From: Mixta gaviniae
GTDB taxonomy: Bacteria > Pseudomonadota > Gammaproteobacteria > Enterobacterales > Enterobacteriaceae
Length of the DNA stretch: 64,000 bases
Reading direction: 5' to 3'
Assembly: GCF_002953195.1 (NCBI RefSeq)
Contig: NZ_CP026377.1
Coordinates: forward strand, 3,162,001 to 3,226,000
Positions 1 through 9,819 of this stretch are shown here, piece after piece. Each line of letters starts with the position of its first letter. Position 1 is the stretch's first letter. The notes below the pieces were generated by a model. That model was not told where the DNA came from, did no database searches, and worked only from the letters and a program-made list of their open reading frames with translations. The position numbers and the translations under genes were made by a program.

Positions 1-792
1 GAAAACTTCCTTAATGGCAGGCTGTCGCAGGTGCAGAACAACCACGCCACGCGCCAGCTGTTGCAGCAGCTGACCGGACTGTTGCCGCAGGGCAATAATC
101 GTCAGGCGGTGAGTGATTTTATTCGTCAGCAGTTTGGCCATACGGTGCTAAGTTCGCTGTCGCAGGATCAGCTGCGTCAGGTGCTGACTATGCTGCAAAA
201 CGGCCAGATGACCATTCCGCAGCCACAGCTGACCCGCAACAGCGATCGTACCCTGCTGCCGGCGGAGCATCAGACGCTGAATCAGCAGGTGGTGAAGCTG
301 GCCGCCGCTACCGGCGAGCAATCCTCCTCGGTATGGACCGCCGCCCTGAAACTGGTGGGCCTGAAAAGCGGCGATCCGATCCCGTCGCGCCATTTCCCGC
401 TGCTGACACAATATCTCCAGGTGCGCCAGACCCTGAGCCAGCAGCACGCGCCAACGCTGCAAATGCTGGAGGCGGCGCTGAAGCACCCGCCGGATCGCGC
501 CGAACAACAGCTGCTGGAGGATTACAGCCAGCAGCGTTTTCAGGCGACGCCGCAAACGGTGCTGACTGCCGCGCAGGCGCAGGATCTGCTGAATCTGCTC
601 TTTTCCCGCCGCGCCGAGCGGGTCAGCGAGAGCGAAACGCTGCGCGCCGACAGCGAAATCAATCCGCAGCCGATCTATAACCCGCAGATCCCGTGGCTGC
701 CCGCGCCGCTGCAGCCGCTGGCGGACCGGCCGATGCTGGGCGCCTTTATTGTCATGGTGGTAGTCGTACTGCTGCTGTGGCTGGTGTTCTGA
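1..792 (+). CDS. flk: Flk flagellar regulator, C-terminal part (5' end outside window)
   Basis: Flk (RflH) is an inner-membrane-anchored regulator of flagellar assembly that couples substrate switching of flagellar export to ring completion. The frame is open from the first base of the window, so about 263 residues are visible; the family is about 330 long. The N-terminal half is Gln-rich. The last 19 residues form one hydrophobic helix (MLGAFIVMVVVVLLLWLVF), the C-terminal anchor typical of Flk. A GTG at 31 is in frame but need not be the true start. It lies upstream of the yfcJ-fabB-mnmC block, as in E. coli. Confidence 0.9.
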   Translation, partial: ENFLNGRLSQVQNNHATRQLLQQLTGLLPQGNNRQAVSDFIRQQFGHTVLSSLSQDQLRQVLTMLQNGQMTIPQPQLTRNSDRTLLPAEHQTLNQQVVKLAAATGEQSSSVWTAALKLVGLKSGDPIPSRHFPLLTQYLQVRQTLSQQHAPTLQMLEAALKHPPDRAEQQLLEDYSQQRFQATPQTVLTAAQAQDLLNLLFSRRAERVSESETLRADSEINPQPIYNPQIPWLPAPLQPLADRPMLGAFIVMVVVVLLLWLVF

Positions 793-947
793 TCCGCTCC
801 CGGGCCGCGCTGCTACGGCGGCTGTTCTGATCCCCCACGCTTCCTGCGCTCCCTAATGCCTGCGGCCAGTTGAGATCCAACCGGCCGCCGCGCATCTGCG
901 TTTTCTGACCACCACCGCGCCGTTAACCGCCGCCGCAGCGTCGTGCG

Positions 948-1400
948 CTAACAGCCGCAGTCGCTGCGTGCCGCCTGCTGCGGCCATTCGCCCGGCGCAT
1001 CCCCCTCGACGATCGGATGCTGGTCGCGCCGCCAGAAATCGAGCCCGCCGATTAACTCCTTCACGCGCAGGCCGGCGCTGGCCAGCTTCCACGCCGCTTT
1101 GGTCGAACCGTTGCAGCCGATGCCGTCACAGTAGGTCACGTAAACTTTGCTTCGGTCGAGCTGCGCCAGCCGCTCCGGCGTCATATCGCGGTGGGGAAAA
1201 TTAACGGCGCCGCAGATGTGGCCCGCACGCCAGGCCTGCGGCGCGCGCGCGTCGATTACCACAATCTCTTCAATGCCGTTGGCTAAATCTTCGGCAACGT
1301 CCCAGGCGTCGGCGTAATAAGCGAGCTTGCGCGCCAGCCAGGCCGCGCTATCGGCAGCGTCAGGCGGAGGAAAGGACAGTACGGTGGATAAAGGGTTCAT
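948..1400 (-). CDS. Rhodanese-like domain protein
   Basis: A 150-residue single-domain rhodanese (sulfurtransferase fold). The CH2A-like motif VVIDARAPQAWRAGHICGA is at about residues 47-65. The active-site loop is C91-DGIG-C96-NGS with the expected cysteine at its start, followed by the closing GGLDFW segment. The C-terminus carries two more cysteines (CGC). I chose ATG 1400 because the domain begins soon after it; an upstream in-frame ATG at 1430 would add ten charged residues. It is divergent from the MocR gene starting at 1445/1487, which is therefore its likely regulator. The sulfur substrate cannot be inferred. This pair is absent between flk and yfcJ in E. coli K-12. Confidence 0.85.
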   Translation of the reverse strand: MNPLSTVLSFPPPDAADSAAWLARKLAYYADAWDVAEDLANGIEEIVVIDARAPQAWRAGHICGAVNFPHRDMTPERLAQLDRSKVYVTYCDGIGCNGSTKAAWKLASAGLRVKELIGGLDFWRRDQHPIVEGDAPGEWPQQAARSDCGC

Positions 1401-1444
1401 GGTTTTCTCCTGTGGTTTTTCTTCCATCATAATGGCGTATCGGT

Positions 1445-2929
1445 ATGATGCAGGATACCCATTCCACCCTATCGATAAGACCCATTATGGCTGCCCTCAG
1501 CGCCCGTATTCTGATGCTCTACTCCGCGCAACACAGCGCCACCCGGCGCGATCGCCTCTGTAACGCGTTGCGCCAGGCGATCGGCGAAGGCGCCCTGACG
1601 GCAGGCAACCGTCTGCCCTCTTCGCGCCTGCTGGCCGTGGAGCTGCAGCTTTCGCGCGTTACGGTGGAAGCCGCCTACGGCCAGCTGGAAAGTGAAGGCT
1701 ATCTGATGCGCAAAACTGGCCAGGGCACCTTTGTCGCCGTGACCCTGCGCGCGCCGGACGTTAAGCCGGCCGCTGGCGGCGTGCCGCAGAACGTTACCCT
1801 TTCACGTCGCGCCGCAACGGTGGTGGCGAGCGGTGGCTGTCAGGATCCGCTTTACCCTCAGGCATTCGCGGCGGGCTCGCCGGAACTGCGCGCCTTTCCT
1901 CATCAGCTGTGGCGCCGCCTTACCGCGCGTCAGCAGCGGCTGGGCAGCACGCTGATGCGCTATGGCGATCCACAGGGCTGGCTGCCGCTGCGTCAGGCGA
2001 TCGCCGCTTATCTGGCGCAGGCGCGCGGGGTGCGCTGCGTGCCCGAGCAGATTATGGTACTGACCAGCTCGCAGCAGGCGCTGCAGATGTTGTCGCTGCT
2101 GCTGCTGGATAGCGGAGAGGAGGTGTGGATGGAAAACCCCGGCTATCCGGGCGCGCGCCACGCTTTTCTCTGCGCAGGCGCCCATATTAGCGGCGTAGCG
2201 GTCGATGAACGGGGAGCCGTGCCGCCTGCCAACGGCGCGCCACGGCTGATTTACCTGACCCCCTCCCATCAGTATCCCACCGGCGCGCCGCTCAGCCTGG
2301 AGAGGCGGCTGGCATGGCTGACGCTGGCGGAGCAAAAACAGAGCTGGATCGTGGAGGATGATTACGACAGCGAGTTCTGGTACGACGCGCAGCCAATGCC
2401 CGCCATGCAGGGATTGCGGCCTGATGGCCGGGTGATCTACCTTGGCACCTTCTCCAAATCGCTGTTCCCTTCGCTGCGGCTGGCGTGGATGGTGGTGCCG
2501 GATGCGTTTATCGACCCGCTGATGCGCCTGCGCAGCGTGATGGACGGGCACAGCGCGCTGCTGCCGCAGGCAGTGACCGCTGCTTTTATCGAACAGGGGC
2601 ACTATGCGGCGCACCTGCGTCTGATGCGCCAGCTCTACCAGAGCCGCCGCGACCTGCTGCAGGAGCAGCTGAATACACGCCTCTCCGATCCGCTGCAGCT
2701 GCTGCCCTGCCGCGGCGGCCTGCAGATGACCGCCCTGCTGCGTCAGGGAGAGGAGGCGGCGCTAACGCGGCGCGCGGCGCAGCAACAGCTGCTGCTGCCA
2801 CGCCTTGCGCCCTGCTGGCCGGGGGCTGAATTCCCAAAGCAGCAGGGATGGCTGCTCGGCTTCGCCGCGCTGGAGCGCGCGGAGATTATCGCCGGAGTCA
2901 ACAAGCTGGCCGCCCTTTTCCGGCCTTAG
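1445..2929 (+). CDS. MocR-type (GntR HTH + aminotransferase-fold) transcriptional regulator
   Basis: A 494-residue regulator of the MocR/PdxR subfamily. Residues about 35-100 form a GntR winged helix ([20 protein letters not shown], then the wing GQGTFVA). Residues about 130-490 form a fold-type I aminotransferase domain with the PLP-lysine motif GTFSKSL and the VEDDYDSEF aspartate region. Such proteins use PLP or its adducts as effectors and usually control a divergent neighbour, here the rhodanese gene. ATG 1445 gives the longest product; ATG 1487 is also possible, and a TATGAT box overlaps the first start. The stop overlaps the yfcJ stop, so the two genes converge. Confidence 0.88.
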   Translation: MMQDTHSTLSIRPIMAALSARILMLYSAQHSATRRDRLCNALRQAIGEGALTAGNRLPSSRLLAVELQLSRVTVEAAYGQLESEGYLMRKTGQGTFVAVTLRAPDVKPAAGGVPQNVTLSRRAATVVASGGCQDPLYPQAFAAGSPELRAFPHQLWRRLTARQQRLGSTLMRYGDPQGWLPLRQAIAAYLAQARGVRCVPEQIMVLTSSQQALQMLSLLLLDSGEEVWMENPGYPGARHAFLCAGAHISGVAVDERGAVPPANGAPRLIYLTPSHQYPTGAPLSLERRLAWLTLAEQKQSWIVEDDYDSEFWYDAQPMPAMQGLRPDGRVIYLGTFSKSLFPSLRLAWMVVPDAFIDPLMRLRSVMDGHSALLPQAVTAAFIEQGHYAAHLRLMRQLYQSRRDLLQEQLNTRLSDPLQLLPCRGGLQMTALLRQGEEAALTRRAAQQQLLLPRLAPCWPGAEFPKQQGWLLGFAALERAEIIAGVNKLAALFRP

Positions 2930-4092
2930 CCTCTGATGGCGAGCGACAGCATCATGCCGAGCGCAGCGCAGGCGGCGGCGGCGAAATAGACCGCGCCGTA
3001 GCCGAGCGAGGTCGCCAGCAGGCCGGTCAGCGGCCCGGTAACGCCATAGGCGATATCCTGAAAAGCAGCGAAGCCGCCAAGCGCCGTGCCGCGTACCTGC
3101 GGCGCCACCCGTTTCACCACCTCAACGCCGAGCGCCGGGAAGACCAGCGAGCAGCCACAGCCGGTCAGTGCGGCACCCGCCAACGCCATCGCGCCGCTGG
3201 TAGAGAAGCCCATCAGCAGCAGCCCCGCCACCTCAATTGCCAGCGACGCCGCCGCCACGCGACGGCCGCCGAGCCTGTCCGGCAGCGCGCCAAAGAAGAT
3301 GCGCATCAGCACGAAGGCGCAGCCAAAGGCGCTCAGGGCGAAACCGGCGTTGCCCCAGTTTCGCTCCGCAAACCAGAGCGAGGTAAAGGTGCCGATGGCG
3401 GCAAAGCCTACGCCCTGCAGCGCCAGCGCGCAGCCTGGCGAAAAGATTTGCCCGACCACGCGCCACAGCGAAGGGCGTTCGCCGCCCTGCACCGGCACCG
3501 GCCGGATCCAGCCATTCAGCGCCAGCGAGATCAGCGGCAGCAGCAGCGCCGCTGCGCCCAACCCGCTAAAACCCCAGCGCGTATGGATCCACAGCCCCAG
3601 CGGCGCGCCCGCCGCCAGCGCACCGTAAATCGCCATGCCATTCCATGACATCACCAGGCCGGAACGCTTCGGCCCCACCAGCCCCAGCCCCCAGGTCATA
3701 TTACCGGTCAGTAACAGGCTTTCGCCAAAGCCCAGCAGCAAACGCCCTGCCACCAGCAGCGCGAATTTCCCGGCGGCAGCCAGCGGCAGCTGGGCGGCGA
3801 GCAGATAGGCTGCGCCGACCAGCGCGATCGCCAGCATGCCTTGCTGGGTGGTGATTTTCGCCCCGTGCCGATCGGCGCGTCTGCCGGCGAAGCTGCGCGT
3901 CAGCAGCGTGGCGAAAAACTGAACGCCCACCGCCACCCCCACCATCAGGTTGCTGTAGCCCAGCGTCTGATGCACAAACAGCGGGATGACCGGCAGCGCC
4001 AGCCCGGCGGTAAGATAAGTTAAGAAAACGGCGAAAGAGGTGCAGGCGATAAGCGCCTTGCTTTGTGAAGAGTGGATTGTCGTCTCGGACAT
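2926..4092 (-). CDS. yfcJ: MFS transporter YfcJ (UPF0226)
   Basis: A 388-residue major facilitator with about 12 hydrophobic segments. It follows E. coli YfcJ closely, for example [41 protein letters not shown] and [12 protein letters not shown]. YfcJ belongs to an arabinose-efflux-like MFS branch; its physiological substrate is not established. The start at 4092 has an AGGAGAA ribosome site upstream. It sits next to fabB as in E. coli, but is convergent with the inserted MocR gene. Confidence 0.93.
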   Translation of the reverse strand: MSETTIHSSQSKALIACTSFAVFLTYLTAGLALPVIPLFVHQTLGYSNLMVGVAVGVQFFATLLTRSFAGRRADRHGAKITTQQGMLAIALVGAAYLLAAQLPLAAAGKFALLVAGRLLLGFGESLLLTGNMTWGLGLVGPKRSGLVMSWNGMAIYGALAAGAPLGLWIHTRWGFSGLGAAALLLPLISLALNGWIRPVPVQGGERPSLWRVVGQIFSPGCALALQGVGFAAIGTFTSLWFAERNWGNAGFALSAFGCAFVLMRIFFGALPDRLGGRRVAAASLAIEVAGLLLMGFSTSGAMALAGAALTGCGCSLVFPALGVEVVKRVAPQVRGTALGGFAAFQDIAYGVTGPLTGLLATSLGYGAVYFAAAACAALGMMLSLAIRG

Positions 4093-4421
4093 TCGTCACG
4101 GTTCTCCTGATTATTGCAGGCGCATATCAGCCACGTGCGCCCCGATAGCCAGCCTTACAGGCCGGAGCGGGTGCGTTGGTTGACGTGAACGCTTACGCAA
4201 TATCATGACGATATTGTTAACGGGAAACGGCGCGGCGCGGATGCGTCAGGCGCTGGCAGGGAGTGTAATAGAGATGTCCGCGCGGCACCAACAGCGGCGG
4301 GCGGCTTTTTGCTTTTCACCTGCGGGAATGCGCGTCTTCTCGCAAAAAACCACGCATCGCGCGGAAGCGCACCGGCGAAAAAAAAGCCCGGCGGGAAGCC
4401 GGGCTGATAGTAACGTATCGC
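4093..4421. other. Intergenic region yfcJ-fabB
   Basis: 329 bases without a convincing gene. It holds the yfcJ ribosome site (about 4100), a perfect inverted repeat CAATATC-N5-GATATTG at 4198-4216 about 105 bases upstream of yfcJ, and the fabB terminator at the right end. The + strand reading frame from 4205 crosses the fabB terminator and has no recognisable homology. Confidence 0.5.
4377..4404 (-). terminator. Intrinsic terminator of fabB
   Basis: On the minus strand a stem GCCCGGC/GCCGGGC (4386-4392 with 4398-4404, loop of 5) is followed by eight U. It lies 18 bases after the fabB stop. Confidence 0.85.
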
Positions 4422-5639
4422 TTACTGATATTTACGCATGGTCAGCGTGGCGTTGGTACCGCCGAAGCCGAAGCTGTTGGACATTACTGTCGTCAGCTTG
4501 CGCTCGGTGGTTTCGGTGATGATATTCATCCCTTCCGCCGCCGCATCGCGCTCTTCCACGTTGATGCTCGGCGCGATAAAGCCATGCTCCAGCATCAGCA
4601 GGGTGTAGATCGCTTCCTGTACGCCCGCCGCGCCCAGCGAGTGACCGGTCATCGCTTTGGTTGCGGAGATCGCCGGCTGCTGTTCGCCGAACACTTCGCG
4701 GATGGCGCCCAGCTCTTTCACATCGCCGACCGGCGTGGAGGTGCCGTGGGTGTTCAGGTAGTCGATCGGGGTATCGAGCCCCTGCATCGCCATCTTCATG
4801 CAGCGCACCGCGCCTTCGCCTGATGGAGCAACCATGTCCGCGCCATCGGAGGTCGCGCCGTAGCCAACGATTTCCGCATAGATATGCGCGCCGCGCGCCA
4901 GCGCATGCTCCAGCTCTTCAACCACGACCATACCGCCGCCGCCGGCGATGACGAAACCGTCACGGTTGGCGTCATAGGTACGGGAGGCTTTTTCCGGCGT
5001 TTCGTTATATTTGGTAGAGAGCGCGCCCATTGCGTCAAACTCGCAGGCCATTTCCCAGCTCAGCTCTTCGCCGCCGCCGGCAAAAACGATATCCTGTTTG
5101 CCCAGCTGGATCTGCTCTACTGCGTTGCCGATGCAGTGCGCGGAAGTGGCGCAGGCGGAGCTGATAGAGTAGTTCACGCCGTGGATTTTAAACGGCGTCG
5201 CCAGGCAGGCGGAGACGCCGGAGCCCATCGCTTTGGTGACCACGTACGGGCCTACCGCTTTCAGGCCGCGCGGGCTGCGCATTGCGTCAGCGCCGAACAC
5301 CTGGTAACGCGGAGAACCGCCGCCGGAACCGGCGATCAGGCCGACGCGCGGGTTATTCTGGTAAACCTCGTCGCTCAGGCCGGCGTCTTTAATCGCTTCA
5401 GCCATAGAGAGATAAGCATAAATGGACGCGTCACTCATAAAGCGCACAATTTTGCGATCGATGAGGCCTGTGGTATCAAGTTTAACGTTACCCCAGACGT
5501 GACTACGCATGCCGGAATCTTTCATCTCCTGGGAGAAGGTGATGCCAGAGCGACCTTCACGCAGAGATGCCAGGACTTCTTCCTGGTTGTTACCAATGCT
5601 GGAAACGATCCCCAGGCCAGTAATCACCGCACGTTTCAT
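4422..5639 (-). CDS. fabB: Beta-ketoacyl-ACP synthase I
   Basis: KAS I condenses malonyl-ACP with acyl-ACP in fatty acid elongation and is required for unsaturated fatty acids. The 405-residue protein has the catalytic triad: Cys163 (SSACATSAH), His near 298 ([10 protein letters not shown]) and His near 333 (TGHSLGAAG). It is near-identical to E. coli FabB over its length. The promoter region carries adjacent FabR- and FadR-type operators (5685-5718), so repression by FabR and activation by FadR are expected as in E. coli. A strong terminator follows the gene. Confidence 0.98.
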   Translation of the reverse strand: MKRAVITGLGIVSSIGNNQEEVLASLREGRSGITFSQEMKDSGMRSHVWGNVKLDTTGLIDRKIVRFMSDASIYAYLSMAEAIKDAGLSDEVYQNNPRVGLIAGSGGGSPRYQVFGADAMRSPRGLKAVGPYVVTKAMGSGVSACLATPFKIHGVNYSISSACATSAHCIGNAVEQIQLGKQDIVFAGGGEELSWEMACEFDAMGALSTKYNETPEKASRTYDANRDGFVIAGGGGMVVVEELEHALARGAHIYAEIVGYGATSDGADMVAPSGEGAVRCMKMAMQGLDTPIDYLNTHGTSTPVGDVKELGAIREVFGEQQPAISATKAMTGHSLGAAGVQEAIYTLLMLEHGFIAPSINVEERDAAAEGMNIITETTERKLTTVMSNSFGFGGTNATLTMRKYQ

Positions 5640-5684
5640 TCAAATACCTCTTCCATATCACTATTAGGATTTGACACGCACTCT

Positions 5685-5701
5685 AGCGTACACTTGTACG
5701 C
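5685..5701 (-). promoter_or_regulatory. FabR operator in fabB promoter
   Basis: The near-palindrome AGCGTACACTTGTACGC lies 46 bases upstream of the fabB start. It matches the FabR operator described for E. coli fabB (AGCGTACA-N2-TGT-like). FabR represses fabB and fabA according to the pool of unsaturated acyl thioesters. Confidence 0.82.
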
Positions 5702-5718
5702 CGAACAAGTCCGATCAG
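5702..5718 (-). promoter_or_regulatory. FadR activator site in fabB promoter
   Basis: On the minus strand CTGATCGGACTTGTTCG abuts the FabR site on its upstream side. The same arrangement is known for E. coli fabB, where FadR bound here activates transcription. The half site CTGATCGGAC resembles the FadR consensus CTGGTCNGAC. Confidence 0.72.
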
Positions 5719-5797
5719 CGAAATTGTTGTGTAAATTTGCGTGATGTGACCGGTCTCGATAAAATCCCGCCACTGCCTGATAAATGAGCCATTCCCG

Positions 5798-7807
5798 TTG
5801 AACAACGCACCGATAGAACACGCAAAACTGGACTGGAACGACCAGGGTACACCTGTATCCCGAGAATTTGACGACGTCTATTTTTCTAATCAGAACGGTC
5901 TGGAAGAGACGGAATATGTCTTTCTGGGCGGCAATAATTTGCCCGACCGCTTCGCCACCCATCCGCGCGCACTGTTTGTCGCCGCAGAAACCGGCTTCGG
6001 CACCGGGCTGAATTTTCTGACCCTGTGGCGCGCTTTCGATCGCTTCCGCCAGGCGCAACCGCAGGCGAACCTGCAGCGGCTGCACTTTATCAGTATGGAG
6101 AAATTCCCGCTGGCGCAGGCAGATCTCGCCGCCGCCCATGCGCGCTGGCCCGAGCTGACGCCCTGGGCAGACGAACTACGACGTCAGTGGCCGCTGCCGC
6201 TGCCGGGCTGCCATCGCCTGCTGCTGGATGGCGGGCGCGTCACGCTGGATCTCTGGTTTGGCGATGTTAATACGCTTATCCACCATTTTGATGACAGCCT
6301 GCAGCGTAGCGTTGACGCCTGGTTTCTGGATGGCTTCGCGCCGTCGAAAAACCCCGATATGTGGACGCCGGCGCTGTTTGACGCCATGGCGCGGCTGGCG
6401 CGGCCCGACGGCACTTTCGCCACCTTTACGGCAGCGGGATTCGTACGTCGCGGCCTGCAGCAGGCGGGCTTCGGAGCGGGTAAACGCAAAGGCTTCGGCC
6501 GCAAGCGTGAAATGCTGTGCGGCGCGCTGGAGCAGGCGCCTGAGCTGCCCCACGCCGCGCCCTGGTATGCGCGCTCCGCCGCCGAAGGAGACGATATCGC
6601 GCTTATCGGCGGCGGCATCGCCAGTGCGCTACTGGCGCTGGCACTGCTGCGGCGCGGCAAACGGGTCACCCTTTACTGCGCCGACGACGCGCCGGCGCAA
6701 AACGCCTCCGGCAACCGCCAGGGCGCGCTCTATCCTTTGCTTAATCAGCACGACCCGGCGCTGGCGCAGTTCTTCCCCGCCGCTTTCGGCTTTGCGCGTC
6801 GGCTCTACGATGCGCTGCCGGTGAGTTTTGCCCATGACTGGTGCGGCGTTACGCAGCTTGGCTGGGATAAGAAGAGCGCCGAGAAGATTGAGCAGATGCT
6901 GGCGATGGGGCTGCCGCAGGCACTGGCGCAGGGCGTGAACGCGGACCAGGCTGAACGGCTGGCGGGCGTACCGCTCGGCTGCGGCGGCATTCACTACCCT
7001 GCCGGCGGCTGGCTGGCTCCGGGCGAGCTAACCGCCGCGCTGTTTGCGCTGGCGCAGCAGCAGGGGTTGCAGGTTCGCTGGCGACACCGGCTGGAGAGGC
7101 TGGAGCCGGAAGATGGCGGCTGGCGACTCTGCTTTGTCGACGGCGCGATGGCACGCGAGAGCAACGTAGTGCTGGCCAACGGCCACGCCATCACCTCGCT
7201 GGCGCAGAGCGAAAAACTGCCCGCCTATGCAGTCAGCGGACAGGTAAGCCATATTCCCTCCCGCGACGGGCTGGCGTCTCTGCGGCAGGTGCTGTGTTAT
7301 GAGGGCTACCTGACGCCGGTCAGCCCGGCGCTCGGCACCCACTGCATCGGCGCCAGCTATCATCGCGGCGACGCTTCCGTGGCCTACCGCGAGGCGGATC
7401 AGCAGGAGAATCGGGAACGTCTGCTGCGTTGTTTGCCGCAGTGCGACTGGACCCGGGCGGTGGATGTCAGCGCCGGCGAGGCGCGCAACGGCGTGCGTTG
7501 CGCCACGCGCGATCATCTGCCGCTTGTCGGTAACCTGCCCGACTACGCCGCCACGCTGGCGCGCTATCAGGATCTGCCGCGCCAGCGCGCGCAGCAGGCG
7601 GCGATCGCGTCGGCGCCGGTCTGGCCGGGCCTGTTTGTGCTGGGCGCGCTGGGATCGCGCGGCCTGTGCAGCGGGCCGCTGGCGGCCGAGGTGCTGGCGG
7701 CGCAGCTGTGCGCCGAACCGTTACCGCTGGATCGCGCTACGCTGGCGGCGCTCAATCCGAACCGTTACTGGGTGCGTAAACTGCTGAAAGGGAAAGCGGT
7801 AAGCTGA
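5798..7807 (+). CDS. mnmC: Bifunctional tRNA wobble-uridine enzyme MnmC
   Basis: MnmC completes mnm5s2U34 in tRNA. The C-terminal FAD-dependent oxidase removes carboxymethyl from cmnm5s2U and the N-terminal SAM-dependent methylase then forms mnm5s2U. The 669 residues match the family length (668 in E. coli). The SAM site [12 protein letters not shown] is near residue 65, the methylase motif [10 protein letters not shown] near 175, and the FAD dinucleotide fold [18 protein letters not shown] near 270. The start must be the rare TTG at 5798: the nearby ATG at 5784 is out of frame and the conserved region starts at once. It is divergent from fabB. Confidence 0.96.
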   Translation: MNNAPIEHAKLDWNDQGTPVSREFDDVYFSNQNGLEETEYVFLGGNNLPDRFATHPRALFVAAETGFGTGLNFLTLWRAFDRFRQAQPQANLQRLHFISMEKFPLAQADLAAAHARWPELTPWADELRRQWPLPLPGCHRLLLDGGRVTLDLWFGDVNTLIHHFDDSLQRSVDAWFLDGFAPSKNPDMWTPALFDAMARLARPDGTFATFTAAGFVRRGLQQAGFGAGKRKGFGRKREMLCGALEQAPELPHAAPWYARSAAEGDDIALIGGGIASALLALALLRRGKRVTLYCADDAPAQNASGNRQGALYPLLNQHDPALAQFFPAAFGFARRLYDALPVSFAHDWCGVTQLGWDKKSAEKIEQMLAMGLPQALAQGVNADQAERLAGVPLGCGGIHYPAGGWLAPGELTAALFALAQQQGLQVRWRHRLERLEPEDGGWRLCFVDGAMARESNVVLANGHAITSLAQSEKLPAYAVSGQVSHIPSRDGLASLRQVLCYEGYLTPVSPALGTHCIGASYHRGDASVAYREADQQENRERLLRCLPQCDWTRAVDVSAGEARNGVRCATRDHLPLVGNLPDYAATLARYQDLPRQRAQQAAIASAPVWPGLFVLGALGSRGLCSGPLAAEVLAAQLCAEPLPLDRATLAALNPNRYWVRKLLKGKAVS

Positions 7808-7941
7808 AGAGAAGATGTTGCCTCACCGCGATTTACGTGACTAACAACCCGGCTTCATCATGGTCGGATTCCAGCGTTATAAAAAGAAAAAGCCGCGGGC
7901 TGGCACCGGCTAATCTGCGTCATTAGCCGGCGTAGACGGTA

Positions 7942-7999
7942 GCAAAGAAAGCGCTGGCGGCGGCAAAGAAAGCGCAGACGGCGGCAAAGAAAGCGCCAT
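7942..7999. repeat. Three-copy 21-bp tandem repeat
   Basis: Units starting at 7942, 7963 and 7984 each begin GCAAAGAAAGCGC and are 21 bases apart; the last is incomplete. They lie between mnmC and the shared terminator. No gene covers them. A minisatellite-like duplication is the simplest reading. Confidence 0.7.
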
Positions 8000-8039
8000 A
8001 ATGTCCAACAGCGCCCACGCCTGTGCTGCTCCACACAAT

Positions 8040-8067
8040 AAAAAAGCGGCCCGCGGGCCGCTTTTTT
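8040..8067. terminator. Bidirectional intrinsic terminator between mnmC and yfcL
   Basis: A perfect palindrome: A6, GCGGCCCG/CGGGCCGC, T6. It can end mnmC transcripts rightwards and yfcL transcripts leftwards. Confidence 0.88.
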
Positions 8068-8082
8068 ACATGCCAGTCAGGC

Positions 8083-8364
8083 TCAGGCGGGCTGGCGCGC
8101 CTGCAGGAACAGGTTATCCCACATGCCGATCACCAGCGCCTGGTCGCGCGGCGAAAGCTCGCCGGCGGCAATGGCGTTTTGCAGGCTGTTCTGCACATGG
8201 ATCTGCAACGCTTCCGCGGTATGTTCACCGCTCTGCTCCAGCTCGGCAACCGCCAGAGTGAGGTGACCGCGCAGGTAGCCGCTGGCGAATAGCTCATCAT
8301 CACTGGCATGCTCGACCATATCGTCAATCAGGGCCAGAATACGCGTTTCAAATTCTGCGATCAT
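8083..8364 (-). CDS. yfcL: YfcL family protein
   Basis: A 93-residue soluble protein matching E. coli YfcL almost throughout ([46 protein letters not shown]). The function is unknown. It is the last gene of the leftward prmB-aroC-mepA-yfcA-epmC-yfcL group and ends just before the bidirectional terminator. Confidence 0.92.
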   Translation of the reverse strand: MIAEFETRILALIDDMVEHASDDELFASGYLRGHLTLAVAELEQSGEHTAEALQIHVQNSLQNAIAAGELSPRDQALVIGMWDNLFLQARQPA

Positions 8365-8393
8365 CTCAATTCCTCATTAAGTCGCGCCTCCGT

Positions 8394-8945
8394 TCAGCGC
8401 AGATCTTCCGGCCAGGGAAACTGCGCCGCCGTCAGCGGGGGCGTGTGATAAAAACGCTGTAATTCAGCGATAAAACGGGCCGGGCGCGCCGGAATGCCGT
8501 TTTCAAGATAGTGCATCACCTGAGCATGAACCTGACGCTGGAAAGCGATGCGATCCGGCTCATAATCTCCATTGAGATTGTCACAACTCACGTTGAAGGG
8601 GAAGCCCGCCGCAACGCTGAACATCCACTCCAGCGCCTGGGGTTTAATTTCAACCGACTCAAACTGATGCTGCGTATTGGCATCGCGCCCGTCAGGACAG
8701 TACCAGTAGCCGAAATCGACCAGCTTGCGGCGCTCGGCGCCGGCGATGCACCAGTGCGAGATCTCATGCAGCGCGCTGGCGTAATAGCCGTGCGCGAACA
8801 CCACGCGATGCCACGGCGAAGCGTCATCCGCCGGCAGGTAGACGGGCTCGTCGTCGCCCCGGATTAAGCGGGTCTGAAAATCATCCTGAAAGCAGCGATC
8901 AAAGAGCGTAATCAGGTCCTGGTAATGGTGATGCATCGTGTCCAT
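8394..8945 (-). CDS. epmC: Elongation factor P hydroxylase EpmC
   Basis: EpmC (YfcM) hydroxylates the lysylated Lys34 of EF-P after EpmA and EpmB have acted. The 183-residue protein contains the conserved HEISHWCIAG (with likely metal-binding His/Glu), LVDFGYWYCPDGRD, PFNVSCDNLNGDYEPDR and PARPARFI blocks. The start may be ATG 8945 or the internal ATG at 8936. It sits 29 bases upstream of yfcL. Confidence 0.95.
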   Translation of the reverse strand: MDTMHHHYQDLITLFDRCFQDDFQTRLIRGDDEPVYLPADDASPWHRVVFAHGYYASALHEISHWCIAGAERRKLVDFGYWYCPDGRDANTQHQFESVEIKPQALEWMFSVAAGFPFNVSCDNLNGDYEPDRIAFQRQVHAQVMHYLENGIPARPARFIAELQRFYHTPPLTAAQFPWPEDLR

Positions 8946-9011
8946 ATCTGTAACTGTCGGCTGAAAAAAACGCGCAATTGTCGCATTTAGCGTTCGGGTT
9001 GACGAGCATTA

Positions 9012-9811
9012 TCACCAGAGGTGCGTCAGCCAGTGGCCAATGGCCGCGCCGTAATCTTCATACAACAGCTTGCTGCTCATCACTACCGAGACGATAACCA
9101 CCATCGGACGGATCAGCCTCTGCCCGCGCGACAGCACCATGCGCGCACCGAGACGCGCCCCGCATACCGATCCCACCAGCATCACCAGGCCGACGCCCCA
9201 GACCACTTTGCCGCCGAGAATAAAAAACAGCAGGCTGGTGAAGTTGGAGGTGAAGTTCAGCACCTTGGCGTGCGCCGTGGATTTCGCCAGGTTGAAGCCC
9301 GCCAGAGTAACGAACGCCAGCGCATAGAAAGATCCGGCGCCCGGGCCGAAGAAGCCGTCGTAAAAGCCGACCACGCCGCCCGCCACCAGCGCGAAAGCGA
9401 CGCCATCCAGCCGCCGCTGGCGATCTTCCTCGCCCAGCCGTGGCATCAGCAGAAAATAGAGACCGATGCCGATAATCAGCAGCGGCAGCACCTGGCGCAA
9501 AAAATCGGACTGGATATGCTGCACCAGCAGCGTGCCGCTGACCGCGCCGACAAAGGTCATGGCGATATTTAGCCGCTGTTCGCGCAGCTTGACCGCGCCA
9601 CGCCGCACGAAGTAGAGGCTGGCGGAGAAGGAGCCGCCCACCGCCTGCAGCTTATTGGTTGCCAGCACCTGCGCGGGCGACAACCCGGCGGAAAGCAGCG
9701 CAGGCACGGTCAGCAGCCCGCCGCCGCCGGCGATCGAATCGATAAACGATGCCAGCATCGCGACGAAAAACAGCACCCCAGCATCTCCGGGGAGACAACC
9801 CACCAGTCCAT
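9012..9811 (-). CDS. yfcA: TSUP-family (TauE/SafE) membrane protein YfcA, N-terminal frameshift
   Basis: An integral membrane protein of the sulfite exporter TauE/SafE family with about eight helices, including the conserved FIDSIAGGGGLLTVPALL, ATNKLQA and GFYDGFFGPGAGSF segments. The substrate is unproven. The natural start appears to be ATG 9811, 8 bases after the mepA stop and preceded by TAGGA. It would encode MDWWVVSPEMLG, which matches E. coli YfcA (VSPLLLGVLFF). That frame leaves the conserved one at the C run 9776-9779, where a fifth C would restore it. As sequenced, only the shorter frame from GTG 9803 to 9012 is open. Confidence 0.85.
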
Positions 9812-9819
9812 GTAAGATC

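Noticed and set aside
4205..4519. 104-codon + strand frame between yfcJ and fabB
   Set aside because: It runs through the fabB terminator into the antisense of fabB and has no ribosome site.
5784..5786. ATG as mnmC start
   Set aside because: Out of frame with the MnmC protein; the in-frame start is TTG 5798.
5636..6139. Minus-strand frame opposite the start of mnmC
   Set aside because: Covers the fabB promoter and mnmC coding sequence; no family resemblance.
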